Shown here piece after piece: positions 1 to 11,995 of a DNA stretch of 64,000 bases; within the stretch, counting starts at the first letter, position 1, and each line of letters opens with the position of its first letter. The notes under the pieces are model-generated. The model made no database searches, was not told the DNA's origin, and saw nothing but the letters and a program-made list of their open reading frames with translations. The position numbers and the translations under genes were made by a program. Origin of the DNA: Owenia fusiformis (Eukaryota; Annelida; Polychaeta; Sabellida; Oweniidae); NCBI GenBank assembly GCA_903813345.2, contig CAIIXF020000005.1:36893375-36957374 (forward strand), in the 5' to 3' direction.

Positions 1-1126
1 TTTCACTTTTTCAGACCTCAGTAGGTGTTTTGTAATTAGCTGACCTAAATTTAAATCCAAAATATCAATTTAGAAAATCAAATTTTTGACCTTTTCAAGG
101 CCACTGAAGGTCAACGAAAGGTCAAATCTGAAATCTAAGGTCAGATTTGAACTTTTGAGAACTTGTAGATGTTTTTTAAAAAAAAATTTGGTCAATTTGG
201 AGCAAGTTGAAAAATTCAAAATGGCCGCCAAATTGAAAAATTCAAAATGGCCACCATGTAATTCAGCCAGCATACCCAAAACCTAATCAGATCTTGGCAA
301 TAGTCTGTTCTTGCATCTGTAAAAATTTCAAGTTGAACGGATAAGTGGTTTTCCTGGAATTTTGATGACAAGATTTGTTGAAAAATTCAAAATGGCCACC
401 ACATAGTTTACCCAGCATGCCCTTAACCTAACCAGATCTTGGCACTAGTCTGCTATTGCATGTGTAAAAATTTCAAGTTGAACAGGTTAGCGGTTTTCTT
501 GGAATTTTGATGACAAGAATTGATTTGTAGTCTCAAACTTTGAGAAACTTGGATAACATCATTTGTGACCTAGTTTAATGACCTTGACTTTCGACCTTGA
601 AAATTTCACTTTTTCAGACCTCAGTAGTTGTTTTGTAATTAAGCTGACCTAAATTTAAATCCAAAATATCAATTTAGAAAATCAACTTTTTTTACCTTTT
701 CAAGGTCACTGAAGGTGAATGAAAGGTCAAATCTGAAATCTAAGGTCAGATTTGAACTTCTGAGAACTTGTAGATGTTTTTAAAAAAAAAATTTGGTCAA
801 TTTGGAGCAAGTTGAAAAATTCAAAATGGCCGCCAAATTAAAAAATTCAAAATGGCCACCATGTAATTCAGCCAGCATAACCAAAACCTAATCAGATCTT
901 GGCAATAGTCTGCTCTTGCATCTGTAAAAATTTCAAGTTGAACGGATAAGTGGTTTTCCTGGAATTTTGATGACAAGATTTGTTGAAAAATTCAAAATGG
1001 CCGCCATTTAGTTTACCCAGCATGCCCTTAACCTAATCAGATCTTGGTACTAGTCTGCTCTTGCATCTGTCAAAATTTCAAGTTGAACAGGTAAGCAGTT
1101 ATCCTGGAAATTTGATGACAAGATTT
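1..1126. repeat. Two tandem copies of a ~603-bp repeat rich in AGGTCA and ATGGCCGCC motifs
   Basis: The segment beginning tttcactttttcagacctc at 1 recurs at 604 and is nearly identical for most of its length. Each copy carries a cluster of AGGTCA half-sites (for example 98-125 and its equivalent near 700-730) and several AAAATGGCC(G/A)CC words separated by A-rich spacers. A third, diverged partial copy lies at 26456-26760. No coding capacity is seen: the short ORFs here are not conserved between copies. The copies are followed by a C-rich CCCGCCCGCACG stretch at 1135-1172. Confidence 0.8.
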
Positions 1127-1308
1127 GGTTTATGTCCCGCCCGCCCGCACGCCCAAACGCCCGCCCAACAGCACAAGACGACGACAATATAGCACTTTTT
1201 CAAAGTGCGATAAAAAAACAGAGACACAGTTGTCATACTCAAAGTACCATGAGAGAATATATTATACCAAGGTAATTATAATGCTTGATAAGGAGTTGTT
1301 TGACAAGA

Positions 1309-1487
1309 CAATGTATTGCTATGAGATAATATATTGCTATAATAAGACAATGCATTGCTATAATAACACAATGTATTGCTATAATAAAACAATGCATTGC
1401 TATAATAAAACAATGTATTGCTATAATAAGACAATGCATTGCTACAATGAGACCATGTATTGCTACAATAAGACAATGCATTGCTAT
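1309..1487. repeat. 21-bp minisatellite (attgctataataaaacaatg type)
   Basis: About eight tandem copies of a 21-bp unit alternating between caatgtattgctataataag and caatgcattgctataataaa. The unit is a multiple of three, so ORFs stay open on both strands. These are repeat shadows, not genes. Confidence 0.85.
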
Positions 1488-2111
1488 ATCTACTTTAAAA
1501 ATTTGACGTTATGAAAAGTGATTCTTCAATTTTTCTGCTTTTTAAAATTATGTTTTAGTGCATTGTTTACTGGAAAGGGATTGGTATTGATATGGTGAAC
1601 TGAATTCAACAAGGTTTTTCTCTTAAACCAATTATTGAAAACATTCTGTATATATGATACCAAGAACAAAAGAAGTGTTTGATGTGTTTTCTAAAACAAT
1701 ATAGAGAAAAGTATAAATACATATTTCAAATTATAATGTTACCATCTAAAAGATGACCATTAAATTGACGATGAGTAAAATTTTCAGAATTTTTTGATGA
1801 CTGGTTTAAGAGAAACGCGTGTTCCAAAAGTTCACCATATCGATACCACTCCTTTGAGCCTGTAAATCAATTTAGCATAATGCAATTTTAAAATAGGATG
1901 AGGACATGAAATGGAAATTGTTATATTCAAAACTTACTCTTCAGCAGATCAGTGTAACATTGGGTAATTCAATTCATTATTCAAATCAAAGCTTTTTAGA
2001 AACTCAATTTAGAGATGATGCAATCAAGAAAAATTGAATAAAGATATTCTTTCAAATCTGCATTTTTAAGTATGTTCTATGACAATTAGATTTGGTTGTG
2101 ATTTTCACTAA
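1488..2111. other. Unannotated stretch
   Basis: AT-rich single-copy-looking DNA. I see no ORF, repeat or RNA gene that can be supported. Confidence 0.5.
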
Positions 2112-2700
2112 TTCAACCTGGAGTATCGTGTCACTGTAGCAACCTGGGTATGTGTCATCATAACAGCCTGATCATACTAGTATATCTCTGTAGCACCCTG
2201 GCTGTCTGTCAATGTATCAGTCTGACTATGTGTCACTGTAGCAGCCTGGCTGTGTGTCACTGTAGCAGCCTGGCTGTGTATCACTGTAGCAGCCTCGCTG
2301 TGTGTCACTGTAGCAGCCTCGCTGGGTGTCACTGTAGCAGTCTGACTATGTGTCACTGTAGCAGCCTGGCTGTGTGTCACTGTAGCAGCCTCGCTGGGTG
2401 TCACTGTAGCAGCCTGGCTGTGTGTCACTGTTGCAGCCTGGCTGTGTATCACTGTAGCAGCCTCGCTGTGTGTCACTGTAGCAGCCTCGCTGGGTGTCAC
2501 TGTAGCAGCCTGGCTGTGTGTCACTGTAGCAGCCTGGCTGTGTGTCACTGTCGCAGCCTGGCTGTGTGTCACTGTAGCAGCCTGGCTGTGTGTCACTGTA
2601 GCAGCCTTGCTGTGTGTCACTGTAGCATCCTGGCTGTGTGTCACTGTAGCAGCCTGGCTGTGTGTCAATGTTGCAACCTGGCAATGTATTGCTATAGTAG
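2112..2700. repeat. 24-bp minisatellite (tgtgtcactgtagcagcctg type)
   Basis: About 24 tandem copies of a 24-bp unit with few substitutions. Because 24 is divisible by three, the + strand reads as a repeated SLAVCHCS octapeptide and the - strand reads as an AATVTHSQ-like octapeptide. Both ORFs (2150-2791 + and 2177-2668 -) exist only because the unit lacks stops, and there is no signal peptide, splice context or diverged flank supporting a protein. Confidence 0.9.
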
Positions 2701-4160
2701 CCTGTATTCAGACTCTATATTAAGGGTGAACCAGATCAGATGTGACTTAAATTCAATTTCTTTAATAGGGAAGTCATTTCTTATACTTTAGAGTCATCTA
2801 GTATATCAACGTCTCTGGAAATTCGTTTAGGGACGATAATTGGTGTGAAGTTGAAGAAAATTCTCCTTAAAGCTGATTAAATTGACAATAGGTCAATTTC
2901 TGCATGTCAAGAAGAGAATTAAAGAAACAAATGAGATGAAACTCCAGAAGTCCAAGAAGAGTCATTGAACCGGTTCAATGTTTTCCCTTTGAGAAATCTA
3001 TTAAGAACCCAAATTAATGAAAGCAAAGCCATCTGAGGTATCTAACTCCCCTGACCATTGAGTAATCCATACCCAAATTGAATTAGAATGACGAAGAGCA
3101 TTTTCTATAAATATATGTAACAGGCATAAAACCAAGTTGTTTTTGTTTCCATTGTTAAAAGGCAATTAAATATGTAATGTAAATGTATTCCGGAGGTTGT
3201 CTATTCCTACCGAGGCGGAATGACTCTTTCACATCAGCATGGGGTTTGATCCATATTTCAGATTAAAATGTTAAAAGGCAAATATTACAATGTTACAAAG
3301 GATCACATCTTTAAATGGACCAATAGACAATAAATTGTGTAAGAGAATGCTAATTAAGTTAGAGATTATGTCCAAATATCAACACTTGTGCAGTAACTAA
3401 AAGTTAGTTTTGTTAGGGGAAAGGGTAAATGATGGTTTTGTGAGCAAATAGTGTTGATTTTTTTAAATCAAGTGAAAGACAACATTTTAATAATTTGATA
3501 GATGAGGGAAGGGGGTTAAATGATAAAGGAATTAACTTTGTTTTTCCATGACTGTAGATGATTAGACACCATCCCATATACAATATTGTAATATACTTCA
3601 ATGCATCATAGGAAATCATGGTCTTCTATAATTTCTTTTCTAGTTGAAAAACAAAGATATGTTGAGTCTCAGAATGACTGCACTAGAGTAGCTGAAAGAT
3701 ATGCGGTAGGGTGATAGTGATGGTGGAGACAGAAGGGAAGAGGGGATGATAGGGTGATGTTTATAATGCAAGATGTCCTAAACTGATACATCTCAGTCTC
3801 AAGTCTCAAGTCGCAACAACAGAACCAAAAAGAAATTGGATTTCCAGCGGGAATAAGTATTTGTAATCTCGGTGATTCTTCCTGGTTTCATAGATCAACT
3901 TCGCAATCTGCTACTCCGTCCAAATTTCCCATATCATTTGACATCATGTCTGAGGTATAAGATAAATGTGCTTTTAATAAATAATAAAAAACCTAATAAA
4001 AGATAAGAGAAATCATGTTTACCAATGCTCTCAAGTCTGCTAGTCTCAAGATGTATTGATGACATATACAATATATCAGCATCAGGTTTTAATTTGATTC
4101 TCTTCTTATTTCTTTCTATCATGCAACACCATCAAGATCAAACCTTACCAATTTTCAAAC
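2701..4160. other. Unannotated stretch
   Basis: AT-rich, no supported gene. Short ORFs at 3413-3619 and 3934-4122 show no recognisable domain. Confidence 0.5.
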
Positions 4161-4564
4161 ACAGGTTGACACAAAAATGCCACCCACTAATTTTGGAATA
4201 ACTTTCTCAATAATGAAAGAATCTTAATGATTTTTGTGGAGATAGACTGTTCAGTGCATGAGAGATTGTTATAATTGTATATAGCATCAACAATTTTAGA
4301 TTAGGGATTTAGAAATATCACGTTTTCGGTGAAATCGACAAAAAAGTTCAAAAAACAAAATTCTGAAATTGGGGTTTCTGTCTTGCTTTCACATACATTA
4401 TCAATATCTACCCATTTTCTTAAATAATTTTGTCAAATTTGATGAACTAACATGCATTTCAAAAAGACAGATCTCTAATCTACACATAAAAAATTATTAA
4501 GATTCCCTCATTATTGAGAAATTTATTCCAAAATTAGTGGGTGGCATTTTCTGTGTCACCCTGT
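4161..4564. mobile_element. Foldback MITE, Tc1/mariner-like ends
   Basis: Long terminal inverted repeats of about 80 bp: ACAGGTTGACACAAAAATG at the left pairs with the reverse complement of CATTTTCTGTGTCACCCTGT at the right. Both arms continue through the words GCCACCCACTAATTTTGG and TTCTCAATAATG. The right end abuts TA, but the left flank is CA, so a TA duplication is only partly visible. There is no transposase. Confidence 0.75.
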
Positions 4565-5697
4565 ACAATACATGTAATGAAATGCCTGAGAATGAGGTCA
4601 CATCCTTATAAATGCTGTTACATGGCTAAGGAACTAAATGAATATTAAGTTCATTTGCAGAATCAATCATTGTTCTAGGATCTGCGAGACAATCAGTTTA
4701 CCAAAAGGAAATGAAGAACTTAGCAGGAAGATATAATATCCTGAAAGTATCATTTCTTCAAATATCCATCATTGTCTGACATTGTCAGGAAATCGAAAAA
4801 AGGGAAATTGCATAGAATATTAAGAAAAGAGGTTTCAAAATTGAACGTGATAGTTCTTCATCTCGCAATAGAAAATAGAAACCCTCTCTGATGCTTTACT
4901 CAAGATGGTAGAACAATGATCTGAATGCAAAACGATGAGTTGGAATTGGGACATAGCGAGGCTAAATATACAATAATAGTGAATGATCGTGTCACCCATA
5001 TCTAATGAAATGAGGTATGACAAGGCAATCAAACTGCTCAAATAGCCATATTATTGGATTAAAACTATTATGACTCACGTGGTAATTAAATTAAACAATG
5101 TTGATCCAAGGTTATATTCCACAGTTATTCCTTATTAACAAATTACAAATACAGATATCCCAAATCTGGTAACCTAATGTAAATATATCCTGCTTCAAAA
5201 TTGAATAATATTTTGTCAACTCATTTGGAGAATAATGCAAATTATAGTCTCAAATGGAGCCCAGCTGTCTGAGTCAGTGAACTATATGATTTTCTGAAAG
5301 GGAACAAGTCACAATTTGACATGACTGGGAGAGGTGATGCCATAACACGCAATGTAGAACAATGTCATCATTACTCCATATAGAGACTATGAATCAGATT
5401 AGGGGCATTAGTGATGCATTCACTCAATAACTTCATTTCAAAGTTACGCAATTTGAAGAATATCAGTATAGAAGAATTATATAAGAAAATATCCACTCAA
5501 TTTGAATATACCATTGGGGATTGGTTTGAGGGCCTGTGAGGGTTTTGGAAATCATATCTTATTTTGAAAGATAAACACAATTGATTTCCAATGAAAGTTT
5601 TCATCCTGTTTTGAATTTGAACAATTAACACGACATGCAACTTGAAATAATCTCTACTGAACCACCGTGCCTTCTGAACTTTAACGTTACACTCCAC
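4565..5697. other. Unannotated stretch
   Basis: AT-rich, with short unsupported ORFs only. Confidence 0.5.
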
Positions 5698-5699
5698 TT

Positions 5700-5875
5700 A
5701 ATTACATGAGCTGCAAGGAAACTTTTCTCCCCACTTTGTATTCCCACGATTGCTTGTGTTAGAGACAGCATGGGAGAGGGCAAGACCATCTTCGTTCACT
5801 GAGCTCCCGTCGGTCGTTCCGATGAACGCATTGAAGACCAGAGTATGTGAAGATGGGACAAGACAGGTACCTGAT
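5700..5875. other. GC-richer island, possible unknown exon
   Basis: A roughly 170-bp island is clearly richer in G+C and CpG than its surroundings. On + it runs from a possible acceptor (gcttgtgttag, ends 5762) to a possible donor (acaggtacct, near 5866), open as ETAWERARPSSFTELPSVVP and on. On - it is open to a stop near 5698. I cannot assign a family on either strand. It may be an exon, an old insertion or a noncoding exon. Confidence 0.25.
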
Positions 5876-5957
5876 TCTAGATGCAACTTATTCAAAATAC
5901 ATACATTCATTCAACTCGCACATTATAATAAAAACACAGTTTAATAAAGAAATAAAG

Positions 5958-6090
5958 AAAATATCAATATTTGTCCCCCTTTTGCTTTTTCTGTAATTGC
6001 ACTAAGTAAACCGCGATACAATTCTACTATTCTATTCCTTAGATCAATGCTAAGTTGTACACGAGAAAACATCCTAAATCTATAACGATT
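5958..6090 (-). pseudogene. Possible Tc1-like transposase N-terminal relic
   Basis: On the - strand the segment reads MFSRVQLSIDLRNRIVELYR and then drifts. The LSxDLRNRIVELY pattern resembles the opening of the Tc1 transposase helix-turn-helix region. The rest of the transposase is absent and the frame soon loses similarity. This is a motif-level call by eye only. Confidence 0.3.
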
Positions 6091-6539
6091 CTTTTGAATA
6101 TCCACAGAAGTAGAAAAACATTGATTTACAAATGTTCCGTTGATTGTGTAACGGTGAATATAAATATTGATGAAAACCATCTTATGTTATGTTTCATTGA
6201 AATTGTAGAATAAATGCAATTACATCCTGATCTGCTACAGGATTCTGACACGCATTGTAATTAAGAATAACACCAATGTGTTGGACTGATTAGTGGAATA
6301 TTGGACAGTTCCTTTGAACACACATCAGTGATGATTATAAGCCATTTAATTGTAAAGAGGAGATTGATGGTAAAGAAGCAAACAAGGTAAGAGAATTGTT
6401 CATCATTAATACATCAAGCATTTTTCAACAAGGGGAGGCGAGGGGTTGGATTTGTACAATTTCCCAGGCACCTCAAACTACAACTTCACTTGGAGACATG
6501 GTTAAGAATTTTGAATTAATTAGCACAGCCAAGGGTGTA

Positions 6540-6725
6540 GCCAGGATCAAATACTTGACACTGCAAATATAAAAAAGGCGTAAACATAAAAATATCACCA
6601 TCTGCCATTTGTTGCAGATGCCAATCACAAACCACCAAACACCAACCGCCACTACAACAAGTTGAAGACCATAACAATATGTTACCACTTCTGGTGGTGA
6701 CATTAAAATAGGTGAAGTACATTAA
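6540..6725. repeat. Dispersed repeat, copy 1 (CACCATCTGCCATTTGTT family)
   Basis: Shares the ordered words aaacatnnaaatatcacc, tgccatttgttgcag, accaccaaacaccaac and ccactt(c/g)tggtggtga with 7940-8095 and, more weakly, 14570-14670. The family holds a ccacttNtggtgg near-palindrome at its end. Class unknown. Confidence 0.6.
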
Positions 6726-6844
6726 GCCTAAAAGAGGTATATTACTACTTTTGGACTTTATTTCCTAAGTTGGAAAACATCTGAAATAATATATTTCTGT
6801 AAAACTTTGATGAGGCAATTGCTATGCCTGTCTCAAGCCTGGCT

Positions 6845-7672
6845 TCCCATGTATTCAACACCATATTTGGTCTGGTGGAAGTGGGTTCAATGTTTTGTCA
6901 ACACCATATTTGGTCTGGTGGAGGTGGGTTCAATGTTTTGTCAACACCATATTTGGTCTGGTGGATGTGGGTTCAATGTTTTGTCAACACCATATTTGGT
7001 CTGGTGGAGGTGGGTTCAATGTTTTGTCAACACCATATTTGGTCTGGTGGAAGTGGGTTCAATGTTTTTCTCAACACCATATTTGGTCTGGTGGAAGTGG
7101 GTTCAATGTTTTGTCAACACCATATTTGGTCTGGTGGAGGTGGGTTCAATGTTTTGTCAACACCATATTTGGTCTGGTGGATGTGGGTTCAATGTTTTGT
7201 CAACACCATATTTGGTCTGGTGGAGGTGGGTTCAATGTTTTGTCAACACCATATTTGGTCTGGTGGAAGTGGCTTCAATGTTTTTCTCAACACCATATTT
7301 GGTCTGGTGGACATGGGTTCAATGTTTTATCAACACCATATTTGGTCTGGTGGAGGTGGGTTCAATGTTTTGTCAACACCATATTTGGTCTGGTGGAGGT
7401 GGGTTCAATGTTTTGTCAACACCATATTTAGTCAGGTGGAGGTGGGTTCAATGTTTTGTCAACAAAAGTCAGGTGGAGGTGGGTTCAATGTTTTGTCAAC
7501 ACCATATTTGGTTTGGTGGAGGTGGGTTCAATGTTTTGTCAACACCATATTTGGTCTGGTGGAGGTGGATTCAATGTTTTGTCAACACCATATTTGGTCA
7601 GGTGGAGGTGGATTCAATGTTTTGTCAACACCATATTTGGTCTGGTGGAGATGGGTTCAATGTTTTGTCAAA
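6845..7672. repeat. 43-bp minisatellite (ccatatttggtctggtggag type)
   Basis: About 19 tandem copies of a 43-bp unit, with one short unit near 7460. The unit contains no stop codon in any forward frame and 43 = 1 mod 3, so all three + frames stay open for hundreds of codons (HHIWSGGGGFNVLS, TPYLVWWRWVQCFVN and so on rotate through each). The predicted proteins are therefore an artefact of the repeat. Confidence 0.92.
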
Positions 7673-7939
7673 ACAGGATATCACATAGTAAGAAATGACT
7701 CGATCAATGCTTTGATTCAATTGAATCTGAGTGGTGTTTTGACCAATTCATTGATTGATCTTCCATGGTAAAGGGATCGACTACAAGGACACTTCAGATC
7801 TTAAGACAAGTAAGCTTGATTTCTCTAATCTCTAATCATCTTAGACCAGAGTTCATTTGGTACAAGCACTATAAACTGAAACCTAGAATTGTTTCAGTGT
7901 TGAACCAGAGAAGACTATTGGAAATATTGATAAATATTA

Positions 7940-8095
7940 ACAAGGCATTAACATGCAAAATGTCACAGCCTGCCATTTGTTACATATGCTGACCACCGAC
8001 CAACTAACACCAACTGCTAAACATTTACCACTGAACATTGTCCATAAAAAAATTATGTCACCACTTGTGGTGGTGATATAAAACTGAGGTGCTTT
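7940..8095. repeat. Dispersed repeat, copy 2 (CACCATCTGCCATTTGTT family)
   Basis: Diverged copy of the repeat at 6540-6725, in the same orientation, ending in the ccacttgtggtggtgatataaaa segment. Confidence 0.55.
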
Positions 8096-8105
8096 TTATG
8101 GGTAT

Positions 8106-8595
8106 GACAGAATCTAGTTAAAAAAGCAGGATCTATGTTTTAAGAATCTGAGTATAACATAATGTAGGTTTGACTGAATTTGAGTATGACAGGATCTGGG
8201 TTTGACAGAATTTGAATATGACAGGATCTGGGTTTGACAGAATTTGGATAATACAGGATCTGGATATGACAGTATTTGGATATTACAGGATCTAGGTATG
8301 ACAGTATCTGAGTAGGATCTAGGTTTGACAGAATTTGGGTATCGATCAGACAGAATCTGACTAAAATATGACAGGATCTTTATGAAACAGGGTCTAGATA
8401 AAACAGGATCTGAGTATGACAGTGCCTGATTATGACTAGATCTGCGAAAGACAGAATGTTTTTTATATATGATGAGATTTATGCAAAAAATGATCTTGGA
8501 AAGACATAACCTAAGTAAGATAGAATTTTGGATATGACAGGATTTGAATAAGACAGAATCTGGATATGACAGGATGTGACTATGACAGGATCCTG
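8106..8595. repeat. Degenerate ~31-bp minisatellite (gacaggatctgggtttgaca type)
   Basis: Repeated GACAGGATCTGGRTWTGACAG and GACAGAATTTGGATA half-units run to about 8595 and become irregular toward the right. The long - strand ORF over 8114-8782 is a by-product of this repeat. Confidence 0.8.
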
Positions 8596-8899
8596 GTACA
8601 TGTCTAGCAAATTGCATGACAAGTCGTTCAAACAGGCTAGAGTTATAAATGAGCTGTGACATCTTAAATACAATAATTATTGTAGGATAATCAATGAAAT
8701 ATAGAAAGAAACCACGCAAATTAAGTTTCCTTGGCTTAATTATTGGAATCCCGTTGTCAGTTTTTATAATATGGCATCTCAATAGTTATTACTTCAGTGG
8801 ATTTCTATATGTCAGAAGAGAGCCAAGACACAAGGATGCCCTGAGCACTGTCAAAAGTCCAATTGCAATAAATCGTATCCTGGAAAACGGTGATTGGAA

Positions 8900-10426
8900 A
8901 CAAAGACATAAATAACATACAACAATTTCAGAATGATTGATTGATTATCTCAAAAACTTGTTTTTGCATGGAATGATCAAAACATGCAAATCTACATATT
9001 GTCAAACAAAGCAATGCTGGTTCATATCTATTGTGACATTAATCAAAAGGTTAACACATGGGTAATTTGGGTATCATTAATATCAAGAAGGAAATCTGCT
9101 ATATACTCTATACATGATAAAGACATATCTAGACAAAGTGACTTGATCTTCAAATGATGAAGAAAAGACTTCTCTTCATCTTAGCCTGATCTTAAAAATC
9201 CTCATTTCTTGAGAAAAGCCCTATAAACAATACAAATGAATCATTATGCAAGAATATCTAGGTATATCTAGTGCTTCACATTGAGGTCTAAAGGTTTCAT
9301 TGCTGGATAAAAAATATATTAAAGTGCTCAAATTACACAAATCTGATAATTATGGTCATTATTGTTGCACAGTATAAGTGAACAATTACCTTCAGTTAGG
9401 ACATATCTTTCAAATGGAATTATTCTGTAATTTTTCCAATATTAAATGAATCTTCAGATTATAATGAAAAGCTACCCAGAATTAGAGAAGGTTTTCTAAT
9501 AGCTCTAATAGAAAATGCATGTACATATCGGAAAAGTGTTTTTTTCTGCAGAATATGATTGAGAGATTATGGTCTGTACATACCAAGCTTTTATGGCTAT
9601 TCCCTGAAATGCTTTTAGAATGAAGTCAAAACTATTTCAATAAACGTTATCATAATATTTATCTTCCCTTAGGGGTTGGAATGTTTGAGATGATTATAAC
9701 ATGTAAATGTTCGAAGGTGTTGTTGTAGCAAACAAGAACATGTTTCAAAATACAGATACAGACATTTGTTCATCTTTTACGAGGGTTGGCCAAAAAGTTC
9801 TGCATCAGTTGTTGTAACTAATAATCAAAATTAACTTATTTCATTTAACCAATATTTGGCCTCAACCGCCCTAATATACATGTAGTAATTTCATTTTGGG
9901 TAAACATAAGCAGGTGTCTGTTTACCATAGCAACATGACAACAGAGTAGGTGGAACAAGAGTAAACATGACAAAAAACACATTGTGGAGTGTATTAGAGA
10001 TTGACATCAAAACTGGTCCTTAAGCATAAAATCACTGGGCTGAAAATGAAGATACTGTAAGAAAACCAAAAAGCCTAATACAAGTGATGGTGCGAAAGCA
10101 ATTGGTTCGACTGACTTTTTATTTGAATAATTATACTGACAAAAAGCACCAGCAAGAGAATTATTCTAATGGTAAAGACATTACATTAGTTTCACCCTTG
10201 AGAAAACTATGCCATAAATATTTCAAATGCCTCTGATAGGCAACGTACTAAAGCAAAGCGATTAATCAAATGGTCTCCAAGATACTTTCGTGGAGATATC
10301 AATAAAATACTAAAATCTCCCATAAATATTAAAAGTAATGAGATGAATCGTTATATGCACTGGGGCATTCTAACTTTATATTCAACCACTAAGCAGTAAA
10401 CCATGAAGAGATTTTATATTAATTTT
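8900..10426. other. Unannotated stretch
   Basis: AT-rich, no supported gene. A GGTTGGCCAAAAAGTTCTGC sequence at about 9785 resembles a mariner terminus, but no partner terminus or transposase frame was found. Confidence 0.45.
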
Positions 10427-10636
10427 CAGGCCCGTAGCCAGGATTTGCCAAGGGGGGTTCACTTTTTGAAAAATTCCAGGGGGGGGGCTCACTTTTGACA
10501 ATTTGGGTACAAAAATGGCCTAAATCACTTTAAAAATGTTAAGAATGATGAAAAACTGCATGATTTTTAAATAATTTTTTGCCGGGGGGGGGGGGGGATT
10601 GCTCGAACCCATCGAACCCCCCTGGCTACAGGCCTG
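10427..10636. mobile_element. MITE of the CAGGCCCGTAGCCAGG family, copy 1
   Basis: Terminal inverted repeats CAGGCCCGTAGCCAGG and CCTGGCTACAGGCCTG enclose about 210 bp with internal G-runs. The element is flanked by a perfect 5-bp target duplication, ATTTT, at 10422-10426 and 10637-10641. It has no coding capacity. A 5-bp duplication with CAG ends fits some hAT-type nonautonomous elements, but the superfamily is not proven. Confidence 0.9.
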
Positions 10637-10641
10637 ATTTT

Positions 10642-11894
10642 ACACAGAAAAGCTATGCATAAAGTGTATTATATGAAGTTATATGATAGTTCATTATGTT
10701 TTAATGTTTATACTCAAGTGAATTTATCAATTATATTTTATGCAATAAATACTGGAAAAAGTATTTAGTCAGTTATACCCTGGTATCATATTTTTCTATA
10801 ATATTCAAGAGTAGGGACAGTGAGATACATCTTTATAAACCTCAAATATCAGCATCTAAAAATATACATTCGTTACAGATTTAGGTTCATTGAAGATACA
10901 GTATCAAAGTAAAAATTCCAAGAATTCCATTAAAATGATGATTAACAGTGCATAATTGTTACAGAAGGACTGATAAGTTCCGCATAAGACTGCATCAAAA
11001 CAATTGTTTTACAATTGATAAATTTGGAAGAGAATCAGATATTATGAAATAATATCAATCAATAATTATGAACTAATACAGTGATATTATCCCTAAAGTA
11101 CAACTGCTTTTAGATGTATCCCCAACAGCCTCAAATGTTTTCAAATGATTTTATCTAATATGGGTCAATGTATATAATAGTACAATTTTTTCAAAATTTC
11201 AAACAGGGACCATTGAGGGATCATGGGAAAATGAGATAAACTTACATTTAGGTCGAATTATTTTGATAGATTACTCCAGGGCTGAATTAGTCATCTTAAA
11301 ATCCTATTAGAGATTTTCATAACCTCATTATATTCTTCTGTTTAGCACTTCTCTTTCAGGCCCCTGGGATTAAAATAATGCACGGAACCAGAATAATGCC
11401 ATCGTTTTGACTAAATCGGAAACATTCATCAATCTTCTCAACATTTTTATATCATATTTATTTTTATTTTATGGACTAGGGACACAAGATAACTGTTGTT
11501 AAGTCACACATCCAAAGAGATAAAAACTTTTATGCAAAACTACAAATTCCACAAAGGGTCATAGTAGCGGTGATAATCAATCCGTTCTGAGCTAGAAATA
11601 AAACTTCTTTGAAGTGAACATCATTGGCAACATTACTGGCAGCATGCAGAGATGTATAAATATCAGACAATCAACTAGTGCTATGGGAACAACTGACTGT
11701 TACAGAACTGGTAGTACATGCTTTGTGATGTTCCCAGGATACGCAAATATTTTTCTTCTTAGCTAAGATACTGTAACCATAAAGTCTGGATAATTACACA
11801 GATGCAAAACAATTCTGTAACAGTTAATAACTTTAGGGTACCAGAAATAGACAGAAATGCACATTTACTGGATTTGAAGAAAGTCGCAATAAAT
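10642..11894. other. Unannotated stretch
   Basis: AT-rich, no supported gene or RNA. Confidence 0.5.
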
Positions 11895-11995
11895 GAATGT
11901 AAATACATGGTATTCTGGTATTAGGAAATACTTCCCATTGATGCTGAATGTAAATACATGGTATTCTGGTTTTAGAAATACTTCCCATTGATGCT
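11895..11995. repeat. 51-bp tandem duplication
   Basis: GAATGTAAATACATGGTATT and its following bases to GATGCT occur twice in a row, with one indel and one substitution. Confidence 0.9.

Noticed and set aside
2150-2791. 213-aa Cys/Ser-rich ORF (and - strand partner)
   Set aside because: Pure translation of the 24-bp minisatellite.
6807-7771. 293-, 315- and 178-aa overlapping ORFs
   Set aside because: Pure translation of a stop-free 43-bp minisatellite in three frames.
8114-8782. 222-aa - strand ORF
   Set aside because: Mostly translation of the degenerate GACAGGATCTGG repeat.
9781-9990. Mariner transposon at GGTTGGCCAAAAAGTTCTGC
   Set aside because: Only one end-like motif; no second terminus, TA pair or transposase frame found.
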